Source: Bacteroidales bacterium (GTDB taxonomy: Bacteria > Bacteroidota > Bacteroidia > Bacteroidales > UBA932). From it: DNA of 64,000 nt. Every line of letters starts with the position of its first letter. Position 1 is the first letter of the stretch. Positions 10,870 to 19,417 of this stretch are shown here, piece by piece. The position numbers were made by a program, and so were the translations under genes. Below the pieces are notes generated by a model, which worked only from the letters and a program-made list of their open reading frames with translations, did not search any database and was not told the origin of the DNA. The stretch covers positions 62,001 through 126,000 of the forward strand of contig JAFWOY010000040.1 of the NCBI GenBank assembly GCA_017509755.1, read 5' to 3'.

Positions 10870-11058
10870 GAAAAAAGCCGTTAGTCCTGGTCAGACGAAA
10901 ATCTTGATGACAAGATTTGAGCTCCGGTTGTATCGCAGACTTCCAACGTCCTATAAAAATAGAATCCCCCGAAGGGTCACCCAGGCCTGTCTTTGACGTC
11001 CGAGTAGGCTCGGTTTTGTTTAAAGTGTTGATTTTGGCATAGAGCAAAACTAACGGCT
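10870..11058 (-). ncRNA. ssrS: Probable 6S RNA
   Basis: Between zapA and rny, about 189 nt fold as a rod closed by a 9-bp terminal stem: AGCCGTTAG at 11050-11058 (read on the minus strand) pairs with CTAACGGCT at 10876-10884, and a U-run (plus-strand A-run 10871-10876) follows directly as terminator. Internal perfect hairpins are at 11000-11013 (CCGAG/CTCGG) and 10898-10918 (AAATCTTG/CAAGATTT) with unpaired stretches between. Size, rod shape and location next to zapA are what is known of 6S RNA, the mimic of an open promoter that binds RNA polymerase. The 5' end overlaps the last codons of zapA. A covariance-model search would settle it. Confidence 0.65.
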
Positions 11059-11337
11059 CAAATATTCTCCAAGGCTCGCGTCCAGCTCTTCCAGCCGGCG
11101 GAGCATCGTGTCGGTTTCTTGGTTGCTTCTGGCTTCCAGCTCCAGGAGTTTGGTCTCCTCCGAAAGGAGGATCATACTCAGGACCTCACTCAAATTCTGG
11201 TCCCGGAAATCAAACCGGAGCGCATCGATCTCCCGGTTGATCCGGTCCGCGGCGGCGCGGATGACTTCCTCCCGCTCGGCATCGACCAGATGCTGAGTCT
11301 CCTTCCCCGCTATCTTCAATGTAATCCGCTGCTTCAT
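11050..11337 (-). CDS. zapA: Cell division protein ZapA
   Basis: A 95-residue FtsZ-ring stabiliser. It has the ZapA layout: an N-terminal small beta/alpha domain (MKQRITLKIAGKE), then a helical region with RAAADRINREIDALR and a leucine/glutamate-rich coiled coil to the C-terminus. It follows a coiled-coil gene by 4 bp. Its last codons supply the 5' strand of the closing stem of the putative 6S RNA, so processing or start of that RNA must occur at the very end of this gene. Confidence 0.88.
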   Translation of the reverse strand: MKQRITLKIAGKETQHLVDAEREEVIRAAADRINREIDALRFDFRDQNLSEVLSMILLSEETKLLELEARSNQETDTMLRRLEELDASLGEYLSR

Positions 11338-11341
11338 CCTT

Positions 11342-11626
11342 TCACTCCCCGAGTAAACTCACGCAAGCATCGATCTCCTTGATCAGGCGGGCGACTTTAC
11401 GCCGTGCCTGCATCCTGTCACCGGATGATCCCAGAAATGCTTCTTTCAATCGCAAGTTGTCTATCTGTTTTTCTAAATCCTTTATTCTGTTGTCCTTTTT
11501 GTTGTTATCTGCCTCATAGCGTGCCAGGCTGGCCTTCAGGGAATCATTCTCCCGGTCGAGCGTTTCGCAACGGGCGATGAGCTCCTCGACCTTGGATTTC
11601 AACCTTGCTGCCAGATCCTGTGCCAT
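11342..11626 (-). CDS. Short coiled-coil protein upstream of ZapA
   Basis: A 94-residue protein, almost wholly heptad-like (LKSKVEELIARCETLDRE, KDNRIKDLEKQIDNL), ending in a helical KVARLIKEIDACVSLLG segment. I take the ATG at 11626 (MAQDLAARL); an upstream in-frame start would overlap the promoter box at 11642. A short coiled-coil gene directly before zapA suggests a ZapB-like division-site partner, but this rests on position and composition, not on a recognised family. Confidence 0.75.
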   Translation of the reverse strand: MAQDLAARLKSKVEELIARCETLDRENDSLKASLARYEADNNKKDNRIKDLEKQIDNLRLKEAFLGSSGDRMQARRKVARLIKEIDACVSLLGE

Positions 11627-11641
11627 ACAAAAACAGTCGCT

Positions 11642-11672
11642 CAAAGATAAGGATTATTTTACAAATTTCCAA
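11642..11672 (-). promoter_or_regulatory. Bacteroidetes-type promoter for the coiled-coil/zapA/6S/rny operon
   Basis: On the minus strand TATCTTTG (11642-11649) fits the -7 consensus TAnnTTTG exactly and TTGG (11669-11672) stands 19 nt upstream as a -33 element. Transcription would start about 10 nt before the ATG at 11626. It lies between the coiled-coil gene and the end of the upstream 5'-nucleotidase gene. Confidence 0.6.
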
Positions 11673-13330
11673 TTGGTTGCCACCGACGGGGCGATTTCCC
11701 CGCGCTTGGTAATATAATCGCCTATCAATGAGCGGATATCCTTCAACCGATCCACAATCACGAGCTGCGCGGGATCGACTTTGGCGCCATTGCGCAGCAG
11801 GTCGCCGCCACCACTGGCCCGGTAGGAAGTCATGGCCACTTTGTACGTTTTGTCCAGCTCGAACGGCTTGCCGTCGCTCAGGGACTGGATCCGGACCCGT
11901 TCACCGGCCGGCGAGCTCTTGCTGACTTCATACAGGATGCCGTCCGCAGAATCCCAGTTGTAAGAAGGGCCCTTCCTGTTTACCCAGTTGTCATAGGAGT
12001 ACTCGAGGTAATCCTTGATCTGCTGACCGGTCATTTCAACCACAAAGAGCTGGTTCTCGAACTTGTAGATCGACACCAGGTCCTGGAACTCAATCACGCC
12101 CTTGGGCACGACGCCGCTGCTGGTGAGCGGGGCGGCAAAAGAGATGTCGGCGCCGGTCGAGGCCAGTTGCACGGTCTGGACCAGATTGATATAGGAAGAC
12201 GGACCGTCGAGGGCATCGGCAAGGAAGATATCTTCGGAAAGCTGTCCGATGGGACGATTGGCGAAGTCCTTGACGGCCTGGAAGTCCGCCTTGAAAGCAG
12301 CCACATAATCCGGATCGACGGGATACTTGTCCATCGGGACCAGTTTGTAATCCACGGCTTTCGAGATGACCTTGCCATTCTTGACAGTCAGCGTGAAATC
12401 GGCCTGTCCAACGACCATCGCCTTCGTACCGGCATCGAGCAAGACTACGCTGCCTTCCGGATTCTCCACTTCACGCGCCAACGGCCGATGGTCGTGGCCA
12501 TTGAGGACAAGGTCCACTCCATGGAGGGACGAAGCCAGATAAAGCGCCTCATTCTCGCGGTCCGGCTGCTCTGAACCTGTGCCGGAATGGACGGCCAGGA
12601 CGACCAGTTGCGGTTTCTCCTTGGCAATGACATGGTCCACAAGGTCTTGGGCGATATCCGAAATGACCTGGAAATCCATGCCGTGCCAGGCGGAGTCCGA
12701 AAGCCAGCTTTTCATGTTGCCATTGGTCATGCCGATGATCGCGACCTTCACGCCGCCACGGTCCACCACGCAATACGGCAGGAAATACGAATCCTGCACA
12801 GCCTTGTTCTTCGGATCCTCATCCATGTCGGCCTTGCCGTTCTCATCCCGGTCAAAGGCGGCATTGGCCGCCAGATATGGCACCGTCAGTTCGCTGCGGA
12901 TGCGGTCGTACACATCGTGGCCGGTCTCGATATCGTGATTGCCCACCACGACGGCATCATAACCCAGATAAGAGACGATGCGGGGATAGACATGGGCTTC
13001 CTTGTCCGCCACATAGTTGAAATAATAAGCGGCATTGTCGCCCTGGAGGTTATCTCCCACATCGATCAGGACAGGCTGTACGCCACTGGCGCGCAGTTCC
13101 TTGAGGTAGGAGGAGACATTGGCCAGCGAGGTCTTGGCGGCCAGGTTGTCCACATAGGACGAGTCGAAATAGGCGCCGTGCACATCGGTCGTCGAACACA
13201 CGGAGACTGTATAGGTACCGTCGGCAAGCCGCCCTTTCGATGAAATCAGGGAAATGAGGCAGCCGATTCCGAATCCCACGCCGAAAAGGGCGATGAGAAT
13301 GGCTGCGATATTCAAATAATTCCTTTTCAT
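11654..13330 (-). CDS. Membrane-anchored 5'-nucleotidase/metallophosphatase family protein
   Basis: A 558-residue protein of the UshA/5'-nucleotidase family, hydrolysing nucleotides or related phosphate esters outside the cytoplasm. After an N-terminal hydrophobic segment (about residues 7-28) the metallophosphatase core shows its metal ligands in STTDVHGAYF, DVGDNLQGDN, GNHDIETGH and NGHDHRP. The C-terminal nucleotidase domain follows, including MTGQQIKDYLEYS and the substrate-stacking region SYRASGGGD. I chose ATG at 13330; a longer frame starts over the next gene. A second family member with a lipobox is at 54763. Confidence 0.9.
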   Translation of the reverse strand: MKRNYLNIAAILIALFGVGFGIGCLISLISSKGRLADGTYTVSVCSTTDVHGAYFDSSYVDNLAAKTSLANVSSYLKELRASGVQPVLIDVGDNLQGDNAAYYFNYVADKEAHVYPRIVSYLGYDAVVVGNHDIETGHDVYDRIRSELTVPYLAANAAFDRDENGKADMDEDPKNKAVQDSYFLPYCVVDRGGVKVAIIGMTNGNMKSWLSDSAWHGMDFQVISDIAQDLVDHVIAKEKPQLVVLAVHSGTGSEQPDRENEALYLASSLHGVDLVLNGHDHRPLAREVENPEGSVVLLDAGTKAMVVGQADFTLTVKNGKVISKAVDYKLVPMDKYPVDPDYVAAFKADFQAVKDFANRPIGQLSEDIFLADALDGPSSYINLVQTVQLASTGADISFAAPLTSSGVVPKGVIEFQDLVSIYKFENQLFVVEMTGQQIKDYLEYSYDNWVNRKGPSYNWDSADGILYEVSKSSPAGERVRIQSLSDGKPFELDKTYKVAMTSYRASGGGDLLRNGAKVDPAQLVIVDRLKDIRSLIGDYITKRGEIAPSVATNWKFVK

Positions 13331-13340
13331 ATTCGGTTGT

Positions 13341-14141
13341 TTACACTTGGATTTCAAATTTGTCGGCATCTTCGCTCACCGGGAAGCGGTCGCGGTAATG
13401 GGCGAGCGGCGCCATCGGCAATTCGGCCGTAAAAAAGCGTACGCCACCCACCCGGCAACTGTGGGCGATGCTGTGGCCTACATAGTCGAGAATCATCGAC
13501 TTGCCGTCGTAATCGCACAGCGCATCGGTACCGATCCGGTTGCAGAACAGGGCATACGCCGCATTCTCGACAGCCCGGGCCCGGAGCAGGATCTGCGCCG
13601 CATCGATCCGGGAAGCCGGCCAGTTGGCAATGTTGACCAGCAGGTCATAGCCGTTGCCTACGTTCCGGCTCCAGACCGGGAAACGCAGGTCATAACACAC
13701 ATTCAATTCGATGTTCCAGCCGCGCCAGGCGACCGTACAGCGCCGGTCTCCGGGGCAAAAAGCCGGACTCTCGCCGGAAGTCTTGAACAGATGCCGTTTG
13801 TCATAATGGTACACCGGGCCTTCCGGCGTGATGAACCAGCAGCGGTTGACGCGCCGTTCCCCCTCGGAATCGGACAGCACGGTCGGCACCGAAGCGATCA
13901 CGCCGACACCGCATTCAGCCGCGATCCGGCGGAGCCAGGTAGCGGAGAAGCCATCCACGGGTTCTGCCACTTCCGGATTCATCGAAAAACCGACCGAAAA
14001 AGTCTCGGGCAGGACCAGCAGGTCCGGCTGGTGTCTGGCACAAAAACGCCGGACAGGCGCGTCGAGCCGGGCAATCGTGGCACGGGCGTCCTCCCACACG
14101 ATATCGTGTTGGCACAGCGCGACTTTAAGCAACGGCGACAT
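13341..14141 (-). CDS. Nitrilase-family omega-amidase (YafV/Nit2-like)
   Basis: A 266-residue C-N hydrolase. The Glu-Lys-Cys triad is visible in LPETFSVGF, YDKRHLF and NVCYDLRFPVWSR. The spacing and the DLRFPVW motif are typical of the YafV/Nit2 omega-amidases, which hydrolyse alpha-ketoglutaramate or alpha-ketosuccinamate left by transaminases. It overlaps the upstream symporter gene by 17 bp. Because a PLP-dependent lyase and an amino-acid symporter precede it, a shared role in amino-acid uptake and salvage is plausible. Confidence 0.87.
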   Translation of the reverse strand: MSPLLKVALCQHDIVWEDARATIARLDAPVRRFCARHQPDLLVLPETFSVGFSMNPEVAEPVDGFSATWLRRIAAECGVGVIASVPTVLSDSEGERRVNRCWFITPEGPVYHYDKRHLFKTSGESPAFCPGDRRCTVAWRGWNIELNVCYDLRFPVWSRNVGNGYDLLVNIANWPASRIDAAQILLRARAVENAAYALFCNRIGTDALCDYDGKSMILDYVGHSIAHSCRVGGVRFFTAELPMAPLAHYRDRFPVSEDADKFEIQV

Positions 14142-15312
14142 CTTTCTGCTTACTCTTTATCTTATTGATTATAAGCGCAATCGCTCCGTCTCCAGTTACA
14201 TTTCCGGCCGTGCCGAAACTATCCATCGCGATATAGAGGGCAATCATCAGGCCCTGCATGTTCGCGTCAAAGCCCAGCATGGAAGCCAGCAGGCCGAGGG
14301 CAGCCATGATGGCACCGCCCGGAACGCCAGGCGCGGCAATCATCGTGATGCCCAGCATCAGGACAAAGCCGGCATAGGTGGCAAAACTGATATCCAGTCC
14401 CATGCTCAGCGAGATCGCATACGCACACGCCACAATCTTCAGGATACTGCACGACATGTGGATCGTGGCGCAGAGCGGTACGACAAAGTCGGCCACGTCG
14501 GCATCCACCCCGTTCTTGATAGCCTGGGCACGCGTCACGGGAATCGTCGCGGCGGACGACTGGGTGCCAAGCGCCGTCACATAGGCCGGCAGCATGGTCA
14601 CCAATGCCTTGAAAGGATTCTTCCCGGCTATGGCTCCTGCAATGCAGAACTGGAGCACCAGCACGGTGATATGCATGGCGAAGATGATGAGGATGATCTT
14701 GAGGAACATGCCCAGCACGGGACCCACGTTGCCCTCAGCCCCCATTTCCAGGAAAATGCCGAAAATGAAGATGGGCAGGATCGGGATGATGACCTTCTTG
14801 ATGACCAGGAAGACCACATCGCGGAGTTCCAGCATCACGCCGCGGAAATAGTCGCCCCGGACGGCAATCAGCGACAAGCCGATCACGAAGGCCAGCACCA
14901 GGGACGTGGTGACGCTCATCAGCGGAGGCATCTCAATCGTGAAAAAGGGCTTCAGGTCATTGGCATCCATATCGATGCCGCCCAGCGAGGTGATGGAACC
15001 ACCCAGCAGGGACGGATAGGCCAGCCGGCAGGTCCCATAGGAGAACAGACCGGACAGGATGGTCGAAAGATAGGCGATCGCCGCCGTGATGAGCAGCAGC
15101 CGGCCGGCTCCCTTGCCCAGCTCGAAGATGCCCGGCGCGATGAGGCCGAGAATGATGACCGGGATAAAGAGGCCGAGGAAATTGCTGAATATGCTGTTGA
15201 ACGTAATGAACACGCGCGTCAGCCCGTCCGGGAAAAAGAAAGAACAGACAATACCCAGCGCGATGGCTATCAGAACTTTGGGGAGAAGGCCCCAGTCTTT
15301 GAACTTCTTCAT
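14125..15312 (-). CDS. Dicarboxylate/amino acid:cation symporter (DAACS family)
   Basis: A 395-residue inner-membrane transporter with eight or so hydrophobic segments and two re-entrant loops. The serine-rich motif of the family appears in LGTQSSAATIPVT and the last transmembrane segment carries ALYIAMDSFGTAGNVTGD, close to the glutamate/aspartate/serine symporter signature. Na+- or H+-coupled uptake of an acidic or small neutral amino acid is expected. It lies 4 bp from the PatB-like gene and overlaps the amidase gene. Confidence 0.88.
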   Translation of the reverse strand: MKKFKDWGLLPKVLIAIALGIVCSFFFPDGLTRVFITFNSIFSNFLGLFIPVIILGLIAPGIFELGKGAGRLLLITAAIAYLSTILSGLFSYGTCRLAYPSLLGGSITSLGGIDMDANDLKPFFTIEMPPLMSVTTSLVLAFVIGLSLIAVRGDYFRGVMLELRDVVFLVIKKVIIPILPIFIFGIFLEMGAEGNVGPVLGMFLKIILIIFAMHITVLVLQFCIAGAIAGKNPFKALVTMLPAYVTALGTQSSAATIPVTRAQAIKNGVDADVADFVVPLCATIHMSCSILKIVACAYAISLSMGLDISFATYAGFVLMLGITMIAAPGVPGGAIMAALGLLASMLGFDANMQGLMIALYIAMDSFGTAGNVTGDGAIALIINKIKSKQKDVAVA

Positions 15313-15316
15313 ACTG

Positions 15317-16504
15317 TCAGTTTTTCAAAGATTTGACCGCCGCTTCAAGTTGCGTGAGCGCCTGTGTGAGCACGGCCCGCGGCGCGGCGACATTCATCCG
15401 CATGTGGCCTTCCCCACCCGGGCCGAAAGCCTCGCCGTCGTTGAGTGCAAGACGGGCTTGGTTGACAAACAGGTCGATGAGCGCATCGTGCCCCAGGCCC
15501 AGGCCGCGGCAGTCCAACCAGATCAGGAAAGAGGCTTGCGGGCGGACCGCCCGGATGCCGGGGATGCGCGTTTCGATGAAATGGCATACGTATTCTACAT
15601 TCTCCTGGACATAGGATAGCATCTCCCGCCGCCAGTCGTCACACTGCGTGAAAGCCGCTTCGGTGGCCACGGTGGAAAGGAACATCGTTGCATTCAATTC
15701 ATTGGCCTCCAGAAAACCATAGAATTTCAGCCGGATCTCCGGATTCGGAACCACACAGAACGAACTCACGATACCCGGGATATTGAAGGTCTTGCTCGGG
15801 GCCGCAAATGTAACGGACACCGTAGCTGCTGTCTCAGAAACCGTCGGAAACGGATGATGGACATGGCCGCCCAGTGTCATATCCGCATGGATTTCATCGG
15901 AGATGACCAGTACGCCCTCCTGTTGGCAGATGGCGGCCAGGCGAGCCAAGTCTTCCGCCGGCCAGACGACACCCGCCGGATTGTGCGGATTGGAAAGAAT
16001 CAGGAGTCTGGGCTTTTCCGTCCGGCACACCTGTGCCAGGTTTTCAAGGTCCATCCGGTAGGTGCCGGCAGTTTCATCGAAAATCAACGGATTGTAAACC
16101 AACTGGCGGCCATTGGCCCGCGGCAGGTTGAGGAATGGCATGTAAACGGGCGGCTGCACCACGACCTTGTCGCCGGGATCCGTGAAGCAATGCAGGACGA
16201 AGGCAATCCCGCGCACGATACCCGGAATGAATGTGATGGTCTCCCGGGCGATCTCCCAGCCGTGAATCCGGCGTTCCCAGTCAATGAGAGTCTGCCAATA
16301 GTGCTCCGCCGTACCGGTATAGCCATATACTTGATGGGCGAGCCGCTTCTCAAGGGCCTCCCGTACGGGAGCGGGCGTCTCAAAATTCATGTCGGCAATC
16401 CACAGAGGGATCAAGTCTTCCCGACCATACCGCTCTTTCAGACTGTCAGTCATGTAGGCGCCGGACCCGCGCCTGTCTATGATTTTATCAAAAGAATATC
16501 CCAT
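15317..16504 (-). CDS. MalY/PatB-type PLP-dependent C-S lyase (aminotransferase class I/II fold)
   Basis: A 395-residue fold-type I PLP enzyme. The N-terminus is typical of MalY/PatB (YSFDKIIDRRGSGAYMTDS, then LIPLWIADMNFETP), and the PLP lysine lies in APSKTFNIPGI. Members cleave cystathionine or cysteine-S-conjugates to pyruvate, ammonia and a thiol. The start at 16504 is set by this conserved N-terminus. Upstream is a divergent regulatory region shared with the Hdr-like operon, which suggests linked control of thiol release and Hdr-type thiol chemistry. Confidence 0.88.
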   Translation of the reverse strand: MGYSFDKIIDRRGSGAYMTDSLKERYGREDLIPLWIADMNFETPAPVREALEKRLAHQVYGYTGTAEHYWQTLIDWERRIHGWEIARETITFIPGIVRGIAFVLHCFTDPGDKVVVQPPVYMPFLNLPRANGRQLVYNPLIFDETAGTYRMDLENLAQVCRTEKPRLLILSNPHNPAGVVWPAEDLARLAAICQQEGVLVISDEIHADMTLGGHVHHPFPTVSETAATVSVTFAAPSKTFNIPGIVSSFCVVPNPEIRLKFYGFLEANELNATMFLSTVATEAAFTQCDDWRREMLSYVQENVEYVCHFIETRIPGIRAVRPQASFLIWLDCRGLGLGHDALIDLFVNQARLALNDGEAFGPGGEGHMRMNVAAPRAVLTQALTQLEAAVKSLKN

Positions 16505-16520
16505 TTTACGAAATGTAGAA

Positions 16521-16537
16521 TTACCTTGTAAAGGTAA
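16521..16537. promoter_or_regulatory. Perfect palindrome in the divergent patB-like/hdr-like promoter region (candidate operator)
   Basis: TTACCTT-GTA-AAGGTAA is a perfect 7+3+7 palindrome in the 113-bp region between the two divergent operons. On the minus strand TACCTTTA (16529-16536), one base off the -7 consensus TAnnTTTG, lies within it, 25 nt from the start codon at 16504. A dimeric regulator bound here would cover that promoter. The palindrome is seen; the operator role is inference. Confidence 0.5.
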
Positions 16538-16617
16538 CAATATATTGACAATTTTATTACTTTTACGAATTAATAATGTTTTTGTGCGGCTTTTTAACAA
16601 GTCACCGAAGGATCATC

Positions 16618-17319
16618 ATGGGAAAGATTTACGACCGTCTCGCGCAGGATTACCGGATCAAGGAAGGGCTCAAGGCCTGCATCAGTTGCGGCACCTGCAC
16701 GGCCATCTGTCCGGCTGCGGAGTTCTACCGCTACAACCCGAAGAAAATCGTCAGCATCGTCCAAAGCCGCGATGATGACGCCATCATCGAATTGCTCAAG
16801 GGAGACCAGATCTGGTATTGCGGCGAATGCCTCTCCTGCGTGACCCGCTGTCCGCGCAAGAATGCGCCCGGCCTGGTGGTGATGGCCCTGCGTGCCCTGT
16901 CCATCGAACTGGGTTATTTCGCGGAAAGCGAGAAAGGCCGGCAACAGCTGCCCCTGATGCACGCCATGCAGCGCAATGTCCTCAACTACGGCTACTGCGT
17001 CTATCCCGAAACCTTCGCCTATGAAAAGCACCCCGAATACGGGACGGTCGGCAAATGGGTCAAGGACAACCAGAAAGCCGTCTATGAGCGCCTGGGCGCA
17101 CACCTGGGGCAAATCGGTCCCGGCGCCCTGCGCAAAATTCCCCAGGAATCGCTCGACGAACTGAAAGCCATCTTCGACGTGACCGGCGCCACCCGCTGGA
17201 TGGAGATCGTCGAAGAGAAATCGCAGGAGAAGGCCCGCGAGATGGGCCTGACGATGGAAGAATACGAGGCGCAGGCCTTCAACCAGACCAGCCGCTGCCA
17301 CCTCAACGACGAAGACTGA
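16618..17319 (+). CDS. HdrC-like iron-sulfur subunit (C1)
   Basis: A 233-residue cytosolic protein with two [4Fe-4S] binding motifs near the N-terminus: Cys21-x2-Cys24-x2-Cys27-x3-Cys31 (CISCGTCTAICP) and Cys68-x2-Cys71-x2-Cys74-x3-Cys78 (CGECLSCVTRCP). This is the HdrC pattern. The C-terminal two thirds are an extension without cysteine motifs, as in the long C1 proteins of sulfur-oxidising Hdr-like operons. It should pass electrons between HdrB- and HdrA-like partners. ATG at 16618 follows the divergent regulatory region; an upstream in-frame ATG at 16576 gives an implausible tail. It is the first gene of a five-gene Hdr-like set. Confidence 0.87.
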   Translation: MGKIYDRLAQDYRIKEGLKACISCGTCTAICPAAEFYRYNPKKIVSIVQSRDDDAIIELLKGDQIWYCGECLSCVTRCPRKNAPGLVVMALRALSIELGYFAESEKGRQQLPLMHAMQRNVLNYGYCVYPETFAYEKHPEYGTVGKWVKDNQKAVYERLGAHLGQIGPGALRKIPQESLDELKAIFDVTGATRWMEIVEEKSQEKAREMGLTMEEYEAQAFNQTSRCHLNDED

Positions 17320-17325
17320 CAAGCC

Positions 17326-18396
17326 ATGATTTACCAAGGAAAACAACGCATCTGGTCCGAATACCAGAAAGAGATACCCACCGACCACTGGTTCTATGTG
17401 CGCAGCTGCATCCGGCAGAGTTTCTTCCCGGCCTCCGAGAAGACCTTCCTGGAGATTCTGCGCGACCGGCTGGGCAAAGACGTTTATGAGACCCCGCACC
17501 ACACCACCTGCGGCGGCATCGCCTACCACAGCGAAGCCATCCCGCAGGAGACGGTGATGACCATCATCGCCCGGCAGTTCGCCCTGATGACCGAAGCGGG
17601 CTACGAGAACTACGTCTGCAGCTGCATCACCAGTTTCGGCCTCTATTCCGAGGTCATCGAAGACTGGCGGGAATTTCCCGAACTGCTCGCCAAAATCCGC
17701 GAGAACCTGTGGAAGGCCACCCGGCGCGAATTCAAGATTCCCACCTACCTGGCCCACGCCAGCGACCTGATCTACAAGTTCCGGAACCAGATCGCCGAAC
17801 AGGCGAAATTCCGGCTTGTGAACAAAGCTACCGGCGAGCCGCTCCGCGTGGTCGAACACATCGGCTGCCACTATTCCAAGATGTTTCCGTCCAAGGGTGT
17901 GGGCGGCGCCGAATATCCTTATGTGCTGGCAGGCATGGTGGAATCCTGGGGCGGCGAGGTCATCGACTACCCCGAACGGCGCCACTGCTGCGGCTTCGGT
18001 TTCCGCCAGTATCTGGTCAAGGCCAACCGCGGTTACTCGGTCTCCAATACCCACAAGAAATTCGAAAGCATGGAGCCCTTCAAACCCGACATGATTATCA
18101 CCAACTGTCCGGGATGTCCCTATTTCCTTGACAGATGGCAATACGTCATCGCAGAACAGACCGGAAAAACCTATGGGGAGAACGGCTACGGCATCCCTGT
18201 CTTTACCTATGAGGAAGTGGCCGGCCTGGTGCTGGGTTACAATCCGTGGGATCTCGGTCTGCAGACGCACCAGGTAGCCGTCGAGCCGCTCCTCGACAAG
18301 ATGGGCATCCCCTACAAGCCCGAAGACAAATACAAGGGACCCCGCGGCGAACTCCTGCAGCGGCCGGATTTCCCGATGAACATCAAATGCTGCTAG
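17326..18396 (+). CDS. HdrB-like CCG-domain subunit (B1)
   Basis: A 356-residue protein with two CCG-type cysteine regions. The first is degenerate: Cys28, Cys62-Gly, then Cys98-x-Cys100 in place of Cys-Cys and Cys-x2-Cys. The second is intact (HIGCHYSK, RHCCGFGFRQ, NCPGCPYF). Intact CCG domains of HdrB bind non-cubane [4Fe-4S] clusters that split disulfides; here only the second looks able to do so. It starts 6 bp after C1 and one base separates it from HdrA. Catalytic part of the Hdr-like module by family knowledge; the substrate is unknown. Confidence 0.86.
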   Translation: MIYQGKQRIWSEYQKEIPTDHWFYVRSCIRQSFFPASEKTFLEILRDRLGKDVYETPHHTTCGGIAYHSEAIPQETVMTIIARQFALMTEAGYENYVCSCITSFGLYSEVIEDWREFPELLAKIRENLWKATRREFKIPTYLAHASDLIYKFRNQIAEQAKFRLVNKATGEPLRVVEHIGCHYSKMFPSKGVGGAEYPYVLAGMVESWGGEVIDYPERRHCCGFGFRQYLVKANRGYSVSNTHKKFESMEPFKPDMIITNCPGCPYFLDRWQYVIAEQTGKTYGENGYGIPVFTYEEVAGLVLGYNPWDLGLQTHQVAVEPLLDKMGIPYKPEDKYKGPRGELLQRPDFPMNIKCC

Positions 18397-18397
18397 T

Positions 18398-19417
18398 ATG
18401 AGCCAGAACGTCGTCGTCATCGGCGGAGGTCCCGCCGGCATCGAAGCCTCCCGCAGGCTGCGCGACCTGGGTTACACCCCCATCCTGATTGAAAAAACGC
18501 CCGTCCTGGGCGGCCACCTGGCCCGCTGGGACCGCCTCTTCCCCGAAGGAATCGAAGCACGCACCGTCCTCGATCCGATGGTCGCAGACCTGGACGGCAT
18601 CAAATATTTTACGGAAACGGAAGTCTCCTCCATCAACCGGCTCAAGGATACCTGGGTGGTCAAGCTCTCCAATGGGCTCTCCGCGCAGGTGCGCGCCATC
18701 CTGCTGACAACCGGATTTGACTTGTTCAAGGCCGAAAAGAAAGAGGAATACGGCTACGGCATCTACGAACGCGTGATTACCAATGCCGACCTGGAAGATT
18801 GGTTCAAGAGCGGTGCCGCGCCCCAATTCGATGCGGTCAATGTCATCGGTTTCGTCCACTGCGTGGGCTCGCGCGATGAAAAGGCCGGCAACCGCCAGTG
18901 CTCGAAAGTCTGCTGCGTGACAGCCGTCAAGCAAGCTTGCGAAATCAAGGAGAAATTCCCTGATGCGACGGTCTATTGCTTCTACATGGACCTTCGCATG
19001 TTCGGACGCAAATACGAGGACCTCTACCTCAAGGCCCAGAAAGATTACGGCATCCGTTTCGTGCGGGGCCGCGTGTCGGAAGTGTCGGAAGACAACGACG
19101 GTCACCTCTTCGTCAAGGCCGAAGACACGCTCTTCGGAAAGCCGTTGAAGATCAAGATGGACTTGCTGGTCCTGATGGCCGGCATGGCGCCGGCTGCCGA
19201 CAACCACCAGCTGGCCCGGATGGTGAACATCCAGACAGGCGAAGACGGCTTCTACCTGCCGCAGAGCATCATCGGCAGCCCCTGCACCTCGTCGCGCGAA
19301 GGCATCTTCTTCGCCGGCGCCGCCACCGGCCCCAAGACCCTGCCGGAAACGCTCAGTGAAGCGGCGTCCGCCGCCCTGGCCATCGACCGTTATCTCAAAA
19401 CGCCGCAGAAGAAATGA
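18398..19417 (+). CDS. Short HdrA-like FAD protein
   Basis: A 339-residue flavoprotein beginning with the dinucleotide-binding loop VIGGGPAGIEASRRL. It carries the HdrA-type cysteine cluster motif HCVGSRDEKAG...QCSKVCC in mid-protein. It lacks the extra thioredoxin-reductase and ferredoxin domains of methanogen HdrA (about 650 residues) and is the size of HdrA in sulfur-oxidising (sHdr) complexes. The expected role is the FAD hub linking the B/C arms. Its stop overlaps the start of C2 (ATGA). Confidence 0.85.
   Translation: MSQNVVVIGGGPAGIEASRRLRDLGYTPILIEKTPVLGGHLARWDRLFPEGIEARTVLDPMVADLDGIKYFTETEVSSINRLKDTWVVKLSNGLSAQVRAILLTTGFDLFKAEKKEEYGYGIYERVITNADLEDWFKSGAAPQFDAVNVIGFVHCVGSRDEKAGNRQCSKVCCVTAVKQACEIKEKFPDATVYCFYMDLRMFGRKYEDLYLKAQKDYGIRFVRGRVSEVSEDNDGHLFVKAEDTLFGKPLKIKMDLLVLMAGMAPAADNHQLARMVNIQTGEDGFYLPQSIIGSPCTSSREGIFFAGAATGPKTLPETLSEAASAALAIDRYLKTPQKK

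Noticed and set aside
16594..18441. Minus-strand open frame of about 615 codons opposite the Hdr-like genes
   Set aside because: Antisense shadow of HdrC- and HdrB-like coding sequence; no recognisable domain.
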